The notes under the pieces: model-generated
What the model was told of the DNA's origin: nothing
Databases searched by the model: none
What the model saw: only the letters and a program-made list of their open reading frames with translations
Program-made: the position numbers and the translations under genes
From: JAAGZL01 sp050291365
Lineage (GTDB): Bacteria > Pseudomonadota > Gammaproteobacteria > Chromatiales > Chromatiaceae
Assembly (NCBI GenBank): GCA_050291365.1
Contig: JBNKJS010000004.1
Location: 62,001 to 126,000, forward strand
Reading direction: 5' to 3'
DNA length: 64,000 nt
Shown here: in pieces, positions 8,721 to 17,433 of the stretch
Position numbering within the stretch: position 1 is the stretch's first letter
Layout of the letters: every line of letters starts with the position of its first letter

Positions 8721-10391
8721 ATGCTGACCCATATCCACATAAAAGAGCTGGCCATAGTCTCCTCCCTGGAACTGGAGCTGCGTCCCGGTATGACTACCCT
8801 CACCGGCGAGACCGGCGCTGGCAAGTCCATACTGATTGATGCGCTGGGCCTGGTTCTGGGAGAACGGGCGGATAATGACATGATCCGGGACGGCGCCGAA
8901 CGTGCAGAGATCACCGCAGTTCTGGAGATCGGCAACCTGAAAGGGGTCCAAAACTGGCTACAGGAGAACTCTCTGGATGCCGGTGGTGAATGTATCCTAC
9001 GGCGGGTGTTGTCCCGCTCAGCTGGCTCCAAGGCCTTTATCAACGGTAGCCCCGTGCCGGTAAAACTGTTGCAAGGCCTGGGGGACATGCTAGTAGATAT
9101 TCACGGCCAACATGCCCACCAATCACTACTTAAAAGAGATCAGCAGCGGGAGTTATTGGACGACTATGCAGATCATCAGGAACTTAAGCAGCAGGTCGCA
9201 TCCACCTTTCAACTCTGGCGTGAATCACAGGACGAACTGAACAGACTAAAAACCGCATCCAGCGAACGCAGCGAAAGGCTGGATCTGTTGCGCTACCAGG
9301 CATCAGAGCTTAACGAGCTAAAACTGGGCGAGACGGAGCTAGGCGAACTGGACAGAGACCATGCCAAACTGAGCAATGCCGGAATGCTTCAGAGTGGATG
9401 CGGGCTAATTCTCTCCACTCTGTATGATGATGAAAATGCCATTCAGGGCCAACTTTCCAGAATCCAGAGTGAACTGGAGCAGATGATCAACGCCGACCCT
9501 AGCCTCTCTGAGGTACGGGGGATGTTGGAGGGGGCAGTCATCCAGATACAGGAGGCCACCCACAGCCTACGGCAATATGCCGATGGCATAGAACTGGATC
9601 CGGGACAGCTGGAACAGGTAGAGCAGCGTCTAGGGGATATCCATGACATCGCCCGCAAATATAGATGCAATCCAGAAGAGATCAACCAGACTAAAGTCGC
9701 ACTGGAACAAGAACTGGAGAGACTGGAACACGCAGACGTACACCTGGCTGAGCTGGAACAGCGGGTTGAGTCCAACTGGACCAACTACCTGGAATTGGCG
9801 CAAAGATTGGATGCTGGCAGGCGCAGGGCGGCTCAAGAGCTATCCAATGAGGTTAGCAGATGCATGAATACCCTAGGCATGCCCGATGGTCGTCTGGAGA
9901 TAGATATTGAGACCCTATCGACAGACAAGGCCGGCGCCAACGGCCTCAACCGCGTCGAGTTCCTGGTCACTGCCAACCCAGGGCAGCCAGCTAAACCTCT
10001 AACCAAGGTTGCATCTGGGGGTGAATTGTCGCGTATTAGTCTGGGCATTCAGGTTGCCACCACCCGCTGCTCTGGCACTCCTATACTGATATTCGACGAA
10101 GTGGACGTGGGTATCGGCGGTGGTACTGCGGAGATAGTGGGAAATATGTTACGTGAGCTAGGGGAGTACAGGCAGGTTTTGTGCGTAACCCATTTGGCCC
10201 AGGTCGCAGCTCAGGGACACAACCACCTACAGGTGACAAAGAGTGGCGGAAATGGAACGGTGCAGACTGAGGTGATTCTGCTTGAAGAGGATATGAGAGT
10301 GCAGGAGATAGCACGCATGCTGGGTGGAGTGAAGATTACTGACCAGACCATAGCTCATGCCCAGGAGATGATCACCCACTCCCAGATTTAG
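8721..10391 (+). CDS. recN: DNA repair protein RecN
   Basis: A 556-residue SMC-like ATPase that acts early in double-strand break repair. Walker A is GETGAGKSILIDAL (about 28-41). A central coiled-coil region rich in Glu, Leu and Gln follows (about 150-370). The C-terminal half has the ABC signature KVASGGELSRISLGIQ, Walker B PILIFDEVDVGIGG and the H-loop VTHLAQVAAQG. Full length for the family. Its last four bases overlap the end of fur on the other strand. Confidence 0.97.
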   Translation: MLTHIHIKELAIVSSLELELRPGMTTLTGETGAGKSILIDALGLVLGERADNDMIRDGAERAEITAVLEIGNLKGVQNWLQENSLDAGGECILRRVLSRSAGSKAFINGSPVPVKLLQGLGDMLVDIHGQHAHQSLLKRDQQRELLDDYADHQELKQQVASTFQLWRESQDELNRLKTASSERSERLDLLRYQASELNELKLGETELGELDRDHAKLSNAGMLQSGCGLILSTLYDDENAIQGQLSRIQSELEQMINADPSLSEVRGMLEGAVIQIQEATHSLRQYADGIELDPGQLEQVEQRLGDIHDIARKYRCNPEEINQTKVALEQELERLEHADVHLAELEQRVESNWTNYLELAQRLDAGRRRAAQELSNEVSRCMNTLGMPDGRLEIDIETLSTDKAGANGLNRVEFLVTANPGQPAKPLTKVASGGELSRISLGIQVATTRCSGTPILIFDEVDVGIGGGTAEIVGNMLRELGEYRQVLCVTHLAQVAAQGHNHLQVTKSGGNGTVQTEVILLEEDMRVQEIARMLGGVKITDQTIAHAQEMITHSQI

Positions 10392-10813
10392 AGCTTACCC
10401 ATCTTACAGCCTTGGCTGTTGCAGCGGCCGTAAATCACCAGAGAGTGGTCCTCAATCTCAAACCCGTTTTTCCTGGCAATCTCATGCTGACGCTGCTCAA
10501 TCACTTCATCAGTAAACTCCACAACCTTACCGCAAACAACGCACATGATATGGTCGTGATGTTCGCCTCGGTTTAGCTCAAATACCGAAAATCCACCCTC
10601 GAAATTGTGTCGATTGACCAGTTCTGCAGTCTCAAACTGGGTTAGCACCCGATATATGGTCGCCAGGCTTATTTCCTCACCCTGCTGCAGTAAGATCTTG
10701 TAAACATCCTCGGCACTAACATGCTGGTCCCCACAATTCTCCAAAACCTCCAAAATTTTCATGCGCGGAACCGTAACCTTGAGGCCGGCATTTCTTATCT
10801 CATAGTCTTGCAA
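10388..10813 (-). CDS. fur: Ferric uptake regulator Fur
   Basis: A 141-residue metal-dependent repressor that controls iron uptake and storage. The N-terminal winged helix contains the recognition helix region SLATIYRVLTQFETAELV. The metal site is visible as EHHDHIMCVVCGKVVEF (His cluster and CxxC), with a second cysteine pair near the C-terminus (CNSQGC). Standard length. It is convergent with recN, overlapping by four bases, and divergent from bamE, the same recN-fur-bamE order as in Pseudomonas. I did not find a convincing Fur box in the 80-base gap to bamE. Confidence 0.97.
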   Translation of the reverse strand: MQDYEIRNAGLKVTVPRMKILEVLENCGDQHVSAEDVYKILLQQGEEISLATIYRVLTQFETAELVNRHNFEGGFSVFELNRGEHHDHIMCVVCGKVVEFTDEVIEQRQHEIARKNGFEIEDHSLVIYGRCNSQGCKMGKL

Positions 10814-10894
10814 AGCGACATCTCCATAGTGTCATCACCAAGCGAATCGGGTATCATTCGCCATCTGAATTGAATCATACTGGGTTGTTAACTA

Positions 10895-11581
10895 ATGCAA
10901 AAGTCTTTCCTTTTTGGTCTCTGTGTCACAGGTCTCTTATTGAGTGGTTGCAACACTCTGCAAGAACTTGGAGAAGCGGTACCGGATGCCCTGAGCGAAA
11001 CCCCGCTAATGTACAAACCAACCGTCCAACAGGGAAATGTTGTAACCCAGGAGATGGTAGATAAGTTAAAACCTGGAATGAATAGGAGGCAGGTTACCTA
11101 CATTCTGGGCACACCGCTCCTGGTAGATGCCTTCCACCAAGACCGTTGGGACTACGTCTACACCAAAGAGGTAGGTGGTGGCGCAGGCAACAAAACACAT
11201 ATCTCACTCTATTTTGAGGACGATATCCTGGTGCGAATAGGGGGTGACTTCCGCCCTGAGCCTAAAGATGATCCTCTGGCCGGAGCGGAGGAGACAGTCT
11301 TTACCGTTCCTGACTATAAGAAGAAAGAGAAGGGTTTCTTCACCCGTACCCTGGAAACCATGGGTATAGACACGGACGAAGAAGAGAGCACACCAAGTGC
11401 CGCTGGACTGGGCGACGAAGACAAGCTACCAGAGATGGACAAAGAGGGTGAGGGCAAGCTGCCTGAAACCGTAGAAGAGGCCCAGGTCGATAATTCTCAG
11501 GTTGAAGAAGAGGTCGAACAGGAGAAAGAGGAAGAAGGGGAAGGTTTCTTCTCCCGGGCACTTGAGGTTATCGGGCTCTGA
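10895..11581 (+). CDS. bamE: Outer membrane assembly lipoprotein BamE with extra acidic C-terminal tail
   Basis: A component of the BAM complex that inserts beta-barrel proteins into the outer membrane. A lipoprotein signal peptide ends in LLLSGC (lipidated Cys19). The BamE domain (about 45-125) has the conserved KLKPGMNRRQVTYILGTPLL and RWDYVY stretches. Usual members end near residue 110-130. This one continues to residue 228 with a Glu/Lys-rich region containing two similar 13-residue blocks, KGFFTRTLETMGI (146-158) and EGFFSRALEVIGL (216-228, the very C-terminus). The tail may form amphipathic helices. Its role is unknown. Confidence 0.93.
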   Translation: MQKSFLFGLCVTGLLLSGCNTLQELGEAVPDALSETPLMYKPTVQQGNVVTQEMVDKLKPGMNRRQVTYILGTPLLVDAFHQDRWDYVYTKEVGGGAGNKTHISLYFEDDILVRIGGDFRPEPKDDPLAGAEETVFTVPDYKKKEKGFFTRTLETMGIDTDEEESTPSAAGLGDEDKLPEMDKEGEGKLPETVEEAQVDNSQVEEEVEQEKEEEGEGFFSRALEVIGL

Positions 11582-11675
11582 TCAACCATCAACTTAACTG
11601 CATGTGATCTCCAGTAGGGACCAAATCATCTGGGCGAGGCTGTCTCCTTGATCAATCGCCCACAGAGGCGTGATC

Positions 11676-12632
11676 CTACGACATCCTGACAGGAAGCCTA
11701 CGCGCACCCCACTCTCCTGGTCTCTCCTCAAACAGGCCGGCGCATCTGTGACCACACGACCTGCATCTTCCCTTCGCATCAAGATTCCAGGTCCCAAGTT
11801 CATACCAATCGCGTGATATCAAAAGCTCTCCACAGTTTGAGCACCAGGTGCTATCGCCCTCAGGATTCCTGGCATTACCGGTATAGGCGTAATTAACTCC
11901 ATTGTTAATGGCTATCTCCCGAGCCCTTTTCAGGGTACTGACTGGAGTCGGAGGCAGATCCTGCATCTTCCAGGCCGGATGAAAAGCTGAAAAATGCATG
12001 GGCACATCCGAGCCCAGATTCTCCACCACCCAGTTGGTCATCGCCTGCAGCTCGGAATCAGAGTCGTTTAAACCAGGAATCAGCAGTGTGGTGAGTTCCA
12101 GCCAGATATCTGTCTCGTTATGGATGTAGAGCAGAGTATTTAATACGGTTTGCAACTCTCCACTACAGTGGGATTGGTAGAACTCCTCGGTGAAACCCTT
12201 GAGATCCACATTCGCCGCATCCATATGGCGAAACAGATGCTCCCTGGGTTCAGGCAGGATATATCCTGCGGTCACGGCTACTGTCTTAATACCAATAGCC
12301 TGGCAGGCCTTGGCTGCATCATCGGCATACTCCAGGAAAATAACTGGATCATTGTAGGTAAAGGCGACACTCCTGCAGCCAAGTTCCTTTGCCTTTATCG
12401 CTATGGCCTCAGGCATGGCATTCTCAGCCAGAATATCTATCTCCCGCGACTTACTCATATCCCAGTTCTGGCAAAACTTACAGGTCAGGTTACAGCCGGC
12501 AGTACCAAAGGATAGAACCGGGGTTCCAGGCAAAAAATGATTCAGCGGCTTCTTCTCAATAGGATCTACGCAAAAACCACTGGATCTTCCATAGGTGGTC
12601 AGCACCACCTCCCCATTGCGGTTTTCGCGCAC
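11676..12632 (-). CDS. amrS: AmmeMemoRadiSam system radical SAM enzyme (start codon problem)
   Basis: A radical S-adenosylmethionine enzyme with the iron-sulfur cluster motif CNLTCKFC (C47, C51, C54 in this reading). It is homologous to pyruvate formate-lyase activating enzymes and lies divergent from memo and AMMECR1 genes, which defines the AmmeMemoRadiSam group. A C-terminal zinc-ribbon-like part (CSNCGELL, CRSCGHRC) ends the protein. The first canonical start in this frame is GTG at 12632-12630. However, residues typical of the family N-terminus (KYWH, CDVCPRLC, GLCF) are encoded in the same frame upstream with no ATG, GTG or TTG. The natural N-terminus was probably near 12754 and is one base out of frame. 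The target of the enzyme is not known. Confidence 0.85.
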   Translation of the reverse strand: MRENRNGEVVLTTYGRSSGFCVDPIEKKPLNHFLPGTPVLSFGTAGCNLTCKFCQNWDMSKSREIDILAENAMPEAIAIKAKELGCRSVAFTYNDPVIFLEYADDAAKACQAIGIKTVAVTAGYILPEPREHLFRHMDAANVDLKGFTEEFYQSHCSGELQTVLNTLLYIHNETDIWLELTTLLIPGLNDSDSELQAMTNWVVENLGSDVPMHFSAFHPAWKMQDLPPTPVSTLKRAREIAINNGVNYAYTGNARNPEGDSTWCSNCGELLISRDWYELGTWNLDAKGRCRSCGHRCAGLFEERPGEWGARRLPVRMS

Positions 12633-12754
12633 AAAGCATAGCCCCTGCTTGCCCTCTTTTATTTTGCATAAACGGGGGCAGACATCACACTGTACCCTGC
12701 CATCCGGCAGACTATGCCAATATTTGGTCGGAAAATTGGTTACGTTTATCCCAT
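12633..12754 (-). pseudogene. Displaced N-terminal coding segment of the radical SAM gene
   Basis: Reading the minus strand in frame with the radical SAM gene, 12752-12633 encodes G-I-N-V-T-N-F, then KYWHSLPDGRVQCDVCPRLC, then a short basic stretch and GLCF. These match what family members carry before the GTG at 12632. The frame stays open back to a TAA at 12803-12801 but holds no ATG, GTG or TTG. An ATG at 12754-12752 is followed by GGATAA. A single extra G in that GGG run would turn it into ATG GGG ATA AAC and join it to this segment. It is either a real frameshift or a base-calling error in a short homopolymer. Confidence 0.6.
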
Positions 12755-12928
12755 GACTAGTACCTACTATTTCTACACCTGTTACAGTATTAGATAGAAA
12801 TTATAGTAATAATAATAGGATAGGTGATTTAAGGTACTTAATAATGCTTGATTTTCTACCTACCTGATCTAACTTATGAGTGTACTGGCAAAAATATATC
12901 GGAATCGGGACATATAGAGAGGGCTACA

Positions 12929-13720
12929 TTGACTGCTAAAGTTCAGGCCCCAGCCGTTGCTGGATATTTCTACCCGGCAGATCCGGATGAGCTTCGCATG
13001 GATGTCAGGCAGTTCATCTCCACTGCTGAGCAGCAGCTCTCTCAACCACCCAAGGCACTGATTGTGCCTCACGCCGGTTATATCTATTCCGGACCAGTAG
13101 CGGGAACTGGCTATGCCCAGCTAGTGACTGCTGCCAATACAGTAAACAGAGTCGTGTTGCTGGCTCCCTCACATCGTGTTGCATTTCGCGGGATCGCTAT
13201 TAGCAGTTCCGACTACTTCCGTACCCCTCTGGGTGATTTAGAAGTGGACTCTGATGCTATTTCCATGATTGAAAATCTGCCTCAGGTGCATCTCTTGGAC
13301 GAGGCCTTCACCCAGGAGCACAGCCTGGAAGTGCATCTTCCTTTTCTACAAGAGACACTGACTGATTTCAAGATAGTGCCGTTGGTGGTTGGCGATATCG
13401 ACCCCACATCTGTAGCTGAAGTAATTGAGATATTGTGGGGTGGGCAGGAAACGCTGATTGTTATCAGCTCTGACCTCAGCCACTATCTGGATTATAAAAA
13501 AGCCAAAACTATGGACTCAGCAACCAGCACCGCAATCGAAAATCTTCAGCCAGAGAGAATTTCCCATAATCATGCCTGCGGTCGAACACCGATTAATGGA
13601 TTGATTCTGGCTGCACAACGACACAACCTTGAGGTTATTACACTAGACCTGCGCAATTCAGGTGATACAGCTGGTCCGAGGGACCAAGTGGTGGGATATG
13701 GCGCCTATGCATTCTCCTAA
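12929..13720 (+). CDS. MEMO1 family protein (AmmeMemoRadiSam system protein B)
   Basis: About 263 residues in the chosen reading. The start is TTG at 12929, preceded by AGAGAGGG five bases upstream; the frame is open to TTG at 12848 but the extra 27 residues have no family character. Family motifs: PAVAGYFYPADPDEL at the N-terminus, IVPHAGYIYSGPVAGTGY, APSHRVAFRG, HSLEVHLPFLQ and HACGRTPI. The His and Cys residues in them correspond to the metal-binding pocket reported for human MEMO1, related to extradiol dioxygenases. Its bacterial function is not established. It overlaps the AMMECR1 gene downstream. Confidence 0.9.
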   Translation: MTAKVQAPAVAGYFYPADPDELRMDVRQFISTAEQQLSQPPKALIVPHAGYIYSGPVAGTGYAQLVTAANTVNRVVLLAPSHRVAFRGIAISSSDYFRTPLGDLEVDSDAISMIENLPQVHLLDEAFTQEHSLEVHLPFLQETLTDFKIVPLVVGDIDPTSVAEVIEILWGGQETLIVISSDLSHYLDYKKAKTMDSATSTAIENLQPERISHNHACGRTPINGLILAAQRHNLEVITLDLRNSGDTAGPRDQVVGYGAYAFS

Positions 13721-14318
13721 CTTAGCTAAATTAACCTTCACGCAAGCAGAAAAAGAGATGCTGCTGCAGTTGGCTAGGGAATCAATCATCCATGGGCTGA
13801 TTGTAGAGCGTCCCCTGCATATTGAGATAAGCAACTACCCTTCACATCTGCAACAGAAGCTCGCATGTTTTGTCACCCTGAATCGGAACGGAAACCTACG
13901 TGGATGTATCGGCCATCTGGAGGCCATGCAACCTCTGGTACAGGACGTGGTTGAAAATGCCTTCGCTGCTGCATTTAGCGACCCACGTTTTCCACAACTG
14001 AGTGAACCAGAGATGATGGGGTTAGAGATAGACATCTCCATACTATCCCCATCTAAACTTATAGAATTCGCCTCGGAGCGAGACCTTCTTGCCCAGATTC
14101 GACCCGGAGTCGATGGCCTGATACTGAAGCATGGAGCGCATCAAGGAACATTTCTACCATCGGTATGGGAGTCTCTACCGGATGCGGAATCGTTCCTTAA
14201 ACAACTTAAGAGAAAGGCGGGTTTAGCCCCTGACTTCTGGTCTAACGATATCCTTATTATGCGTTACACTACAGAGTCTTTTTCGGATAATGGCGTTATT
14301 CAAATGCTTACTGCTTAA
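13698..14318 (+). CDS. AMMECR1 domain protein (AmmeMemoRadiSam system protein A)
   Basis: About 206 residues of the AMMECR1 family, whose human member is deleted in a contiguous-gene syndrome and whose biochemical role in bacteria is unclear. The invariant LRGCIG motif is visible (NLRGCIGHLEAM), as is FSDPRFPQL. The frame is open from GTG at 13662; ATG at 13698 or 13707 is more likely, and 13707 has GGTGGG at reasonable distance. The start lies inside the end of the memo gene, implying coupled translation. The 3' end overlaps the convergent pentapeptide-repeat gene by 11 bases. Confidence 0.88.
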   Translation: MAPMHSPNLAKLTFTQAEKEMLLQLARESIIHGLIVERPLHIEISNYPSHLQQKLACFVTLNRNGNLRGCIGHLEAMQPLVQDVVENAFAAAFSDPRFPQLSEPEMMGLEIDISILSPSKLIEFASERDLLAQIRPGVDGLILKHGAHQGTFLPSVWESLPDAESFLKQLKRKAGLAPDFWSNDILIMRYTTESFSDNGVIQMLTA

Positions 14319-15219
14319 CACACTTCCCAACAGAACCTGAGGCACAAATAGAGCCATCAATCCATATCGCCTTAGTCAGTCTGGCTCCATCTATCTTGAC
14401 GCCACCCAGCTTGCTGTTCTTTAGATTTGCATAGCTCATATCGCTATTACTGAGATCAGCATTGGTGAGATCAGCATTTTGCAGATTTATTCCCTTCATC
14501 TTAGCATCTGCAATCTCGGAGTAACTAAGGTCTGATCCTGAGAGATCGGCATACTGCATATCTGCTTGATTTAAGATGCTTCCAGACATGCTAGCCATGC
14601 GCAGGATGCTACTGTTCAAGATCGCACCTTGCAGGTTTGCCGACTCAGACTTCACTGCATCCAGACGACAGTTTCTCCAATTGACCCCAGGGGCAGCCTT
14701 TGCATTACAATCTGGGTCTGGTATTGCATCAGGCGCACCTATGTACAGACCAACGCCCACTGCCACAAAAACCAGAATAGATACGACTAGAAATGCCAAA
14801 TAAGGGGTTCTGCGTTTCTTATAAAGTTCTATCAGTTGTGTCTTGGATATTTGATGGCGTTTGACCAGCTCTGGCTCTTGCTGCCTTCTCTGTCCTTTGC
14901 GCTGGTTTTTGTACTGGGTATCTTCTGCCTTGTTACGCCTTTCAACTCCCTTGCGTTCATCCTCACCCAGCCTGGCTGGAAGAACGTCATACAGATTTCC
15001 TTCTGCTGCGGCCTTGCGTATCTCAGGCGGAACCACTTCCGGCACATCCATCACGCTTTTCCAACTCTTTCTATCCGTACTCACCTGATCAGATGGCACT
15101 ACCCGGCCAAGGAGCATGAAGCGACGCAGGGTACCACTGGGGAATGGACCCTTGATATTTTCAGATCTACGGATAAACCATAGCTTCTGTTTGCTATCTT
15201 TCGCCTGCTCTTCCGGCAT
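14308..15219 (-). CDS. Pentapeptide-repeat membrane protein with N-terminal GYF_2-like domain
   Basis: A 303-residue protein. Residues about 12-62 (LWFIRRSENIKGPF, then LLGRVVPSDQVSTD) resemble GYF_2 domains, which bind proline-rich peptides. A charged linker follows (75-135), then a single membrane helix (about 139-161). The C-terminal part (about 185-290) is built of A(D/N)LxX pentapeptide repeats such as ADMQYADLSGSDLSYSEIAD. Topology suggests a cytoplasmic GYF_2-like domain and a periplasmic right-handed beta-helix. Two cysteines before and two after the repeats could form disulfides. No function can be assigned. It is convergent with the AMMECR1 gene. Confidence 0.7.
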   Translation of the reverse strand: MPEEQAKDSKQKLWFIRRSENIKGPFPSGTLRRFMLLGRVVPSDQVSTDRKSWKSVMDVPEVVPPEIRKAAAEGNLYDVLPARLGEDERKGVERRNKAEDTQYKNQRKGQRRQQEPELVKRHQISKTQLIELYKKRRTPYLAFLVVSILVFVAVGVGLYIGAPDAIPDPDCNAKAAPGVNWRNCRLDAVKSESANLQGAILNSSILRMASMSGSILNQADMQYADLSGSDLSYSEIADAKMKGINLQNADLTNADLSNSDMSYANLKNSKLGGVKIDGARLTKAIWIDGSICASGSVGKCVKQ

Positions 15220-15382
15220 CTGACATCTCCATCTCTAACTATATGATTATACGGAAAAACAACAATGCATCTATAATTATATCGTCAATATGGTGATTCA
15301 ACTTAAACTAGTGATCAATTAATCTGGAACCTGGCCGCTAAGCTGTTATATCCAGGACTATTATCACAGTACTATTTTTTTA

Positions 15383-16654
15383 ATGGACATACCCAAACTT
15401 ACAATCAGCCACAAACTTACTATCGAGCCATCCTCGATTACGTCTGTGTTAAAGAGCCTGCAACCGGGGCAACAGCTTCAGGCCAGTGTATTATCAGACA
15501 CCAGTCAAAATCTGGTGAAGTTAAAGATAGGGGTCACAGAGTTTATTGCCCGTACTCAGGTAAGTCTAAGAGCTGATCAAAAGATAACTCTGGATGTAAT
15601 AAAAGCAGGAGATATGCCTGAACTTCGTCTGGTGCGAGAGGCCGAGATACGTAGTTATCAAGCCGATGCTCTGCGCTCCATCCTACCAAAGCAGTTACCC
15701 ATGCAGAGACTGTATGCCAATCTTCAGGCAGTATATAACGATATATTGCGCAGTCTGCCTCAGCCAGGAGCCGATCTTAAATCACAACCACAACAAGGTT
15801 CAATACCACTACCTAAAACGGGAACTGTTGATAAAGAGCTGTTGCAACTACTGCAGAATCTAACCGGCAAAGAGAAACAACCAGCACTGGCAGACCGCTT
15901 TGGACCAAAGTTGATACAAGCAGCACGCAACATTCTCTCTGCCGTCATTCCAAACTCCAGCAACATAACCCCGGCCCAGTTACGTCAGGCCATACTGGGT
16001 TATGGACTGTTTATGGAGGCACAACTGGCAGCAGGACAACCACCAGGGGCCAGCTATAAAGCAGATCTACTTCAGCTTCTATTCCAGATAGGCAATCTGC
16101 TTAAACTGGATAAACAGCAGCTGTCTGCACAACAACTAACCACAAGACAGTCCACCACCCCGCAGATGGAGTCTGGTTTTATAAAACTGCTAGAGATGCT
16201 ATTTCGCCACACTGAAGGCAGTCTGGCCAGAGTGCAGCTAAATCAGCTCGCCTCTCTTCCCACTGAGGAGAGCAGCCGCCAGGTTTGGCAATTCGAGGTT
16301 CCGGTAAGGCACCAGAATCATGTAGACAGCTTTCTGATCCAGCTTGAACAGGAGCAAGCAAAGAACAGGGGCAGTGATGCCAAACCCATCTGGTATGTAA
16401 CCCTAACCTTTAACATTGAGCCACTAGGCCCGGTCAAAGCAAAGATATCCATGCATGAGAAAGAGGTCTCAACCATGTTCCTGGCCGAGAAGCCTGAGAG
16501 CGCAGAGTTATTGAATAAACGCATGGCTGAACTAAGCAATGCCTTCAACGATTCCGGTCTGAGTGTGGGGAAACTGATTGCCCTCCATGGAGATGCGAAA
16601 CCCGAGAAACCACAACATACAATCACTACATCACTACTGGACGAGAAGGCATGA
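15383..16654 (+). CDS. fliK: Flagellar hook-length control protein FliK
   Basis: A 423-residue protein. The N-terminal two thirds are Gln-, Leu- and Pro-rich and poorly conserved, as usual for the molecular ruler part. Residues about 300-405 form the conserved Flg_hook domain (WQFEVPVRHQNHVDSF, YVTLTFNIEPLGPVKAKI, LNKRMAELSNAFNDSGL). FliK measures hook length and switches export specificity through FlhB. Its stop overlaps the following FlhB-like gene by four bases. It faces the fliJ end of the main flagellar cluster. Confidence 0.85.
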   Translation: MDIPKLTISHKLTIEPSSITSVLKSLQPGQQLQASVLSDTSQNLVKLKIGVTEFIARTQVSLRADQKITLDVIKAGDMPELRLVREAEIRSYQADALRSILPKQLPMQRLYANLQAVYNDILRSLPQPGADLKSQPQQGSIPLPKTGTVDKELLQLLQNLTGKEKQPALADRFGPKLIQAARNILSAVIPNSSNITPAQLRQAILGYGLFMEAQLAAGQPPGASYKADLLQLLFQIGNLLKLDKQQLSAQQLTTRQSTTPQMESGFIKLLEMLFRHTEGSLARVQLNQLASLPTEESSRQVWQFEVPVRHQNHVDSFLIQLEQEQAKNRGSDAKPIWYVTLTFNIEPLGPVKAKISMHEKEVSTMFLAEKPESAELLNKRMAELSNAFNDSGLSVGKLIALHGDAKPEKPQHTITTSLLDEKA

Positions 16655-16944
16655 GCGAAGAGCACAAAACCGACTCAGATGTTGCAGTCGCCCTACTCTA
16701 TGATGGAGAAAACACACCACGGATAACTGCCAAAGGGCGAGGTGAACTTGCCGAACAGATAATAGCTTTGGCAGAAGAGCATGGTGTTCCTTTGCATGGC
16801 GATCAAGAACTTGCACTCTTATTAAGCCAGATACCATTAGGTGACGAGATCCCAGAATCACTCTATGTCGCAATTGCTCATGTTATTGCATTTGCTTATC
16901 TGGTTTCCGGGAAGTTTCCGCCTGGTTTTCAGGAGCCGGTGTAG
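16651..16944 (+). CDS. Stand-alone FlhB C-terminal domain protein (FhlB-like)
   Basis: A 97-residue protein equivalent to the cytoplasmic C-terminal part of the export switch FlhB (VAVALLYDGENTPRITAKGRG, then HGVPLHGDQELALLLSQIPLGDEIPESLYVAIAHVIAF). It lacks the four membrane helices, and the NPTH self-cleavage site that would precede VAVAL is missing. Its coupling to fliK (ATGA overlap) suggests that it helps FliK in substrate switching. A fliK plus FlhB-like pair also exists in Pseudomonas. Confidence 0.85.
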   Translation: MSEEHKTDSDVAVALLYDGENTPRITAKGRGELAEQIIALAEEHGVPLHGDQELALLLSQIPLGDEIPESLYVAIAHVIAFAYLVSGKFPPGFQEPV

Positions 16945-16983
16945 TATGTGCGCAGCTCTCTAGATAAAAAAGAGTGGATGCCA

Positions 16984-17415
16984 CTACTTCCGACTCCGCT
17001 GATTCCTGTCATCAGTCTCTTTCTGTTCTCGCTTATCTTCAGCCCTGTTCTCAGCCTTTTTATAACGGTCTATCACTTTTCCTAAGGCCTGGGTGCGCAC
17101 ATGCTTCTGCTGCCAGCTGTCTTTCTTGAACTTACGTACGTTGAGACCATCTTTAATGATGGTTTGCTGCTCCCTTATAGCACGTTCAAGTTTAGCCAGG
17201 AAAGCTCGATACTCCTGAAGCTGAAGAGCGCTCATTCCCATTTTGGCCGCTGAGTGGAATCTATCTATATATTCTGCGTGATAACGCCGCAGCTCCTCCA
17301 GGCGCTCTTCCTGCTCATGCACATAGCGTGTGGAGTCGCCTAGTTCTTTTGCTGCTGTCTGTTCCCTTGACGCTGCTACCCGGTGTACCGGCCTTAGTCT
17401 TTTTGATTGCACCAT
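16984..17415 (-). CDS. fliJ: Flagellar export chaperone FliJ
   Basis: A 143-residue, highly charged, almost entirely helical protein (coiled coil about residues 15-130), the central stalk-like partner of the FliI ATPase ring in flagellar export. Sequence conservation in this family is low. The assignment rests on length, predicted coiled coil and position directly after fliI. It is the last gene of the minus-strand flagellar operon and is convergent with fliK and the FlhB-like gene. Confidence 0.85.
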   Translation of the reverse strand: MVQSKRLRPVHRVAASREQTAAKELGDSTRYVHEQEERLEELRRYHAEYIDRFHSAAKMGMSALQLQEYRAFLAKLERAIREQQTIIKDGLNVRKFKKDSWQQKHVRTQALGKVIDRYKKAENRAEDKREQKETDDRNQRSRK

Positions 17416-17433
17416 GACATCTGCCTTTTACCT

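Noticed and set aside
10814..10894. Possible Fur box between fur and bamE
   Set aside because: Only fragments such as TATCATTC are present; no 19-base match to the GATAATGATAATCATTATC pattern.
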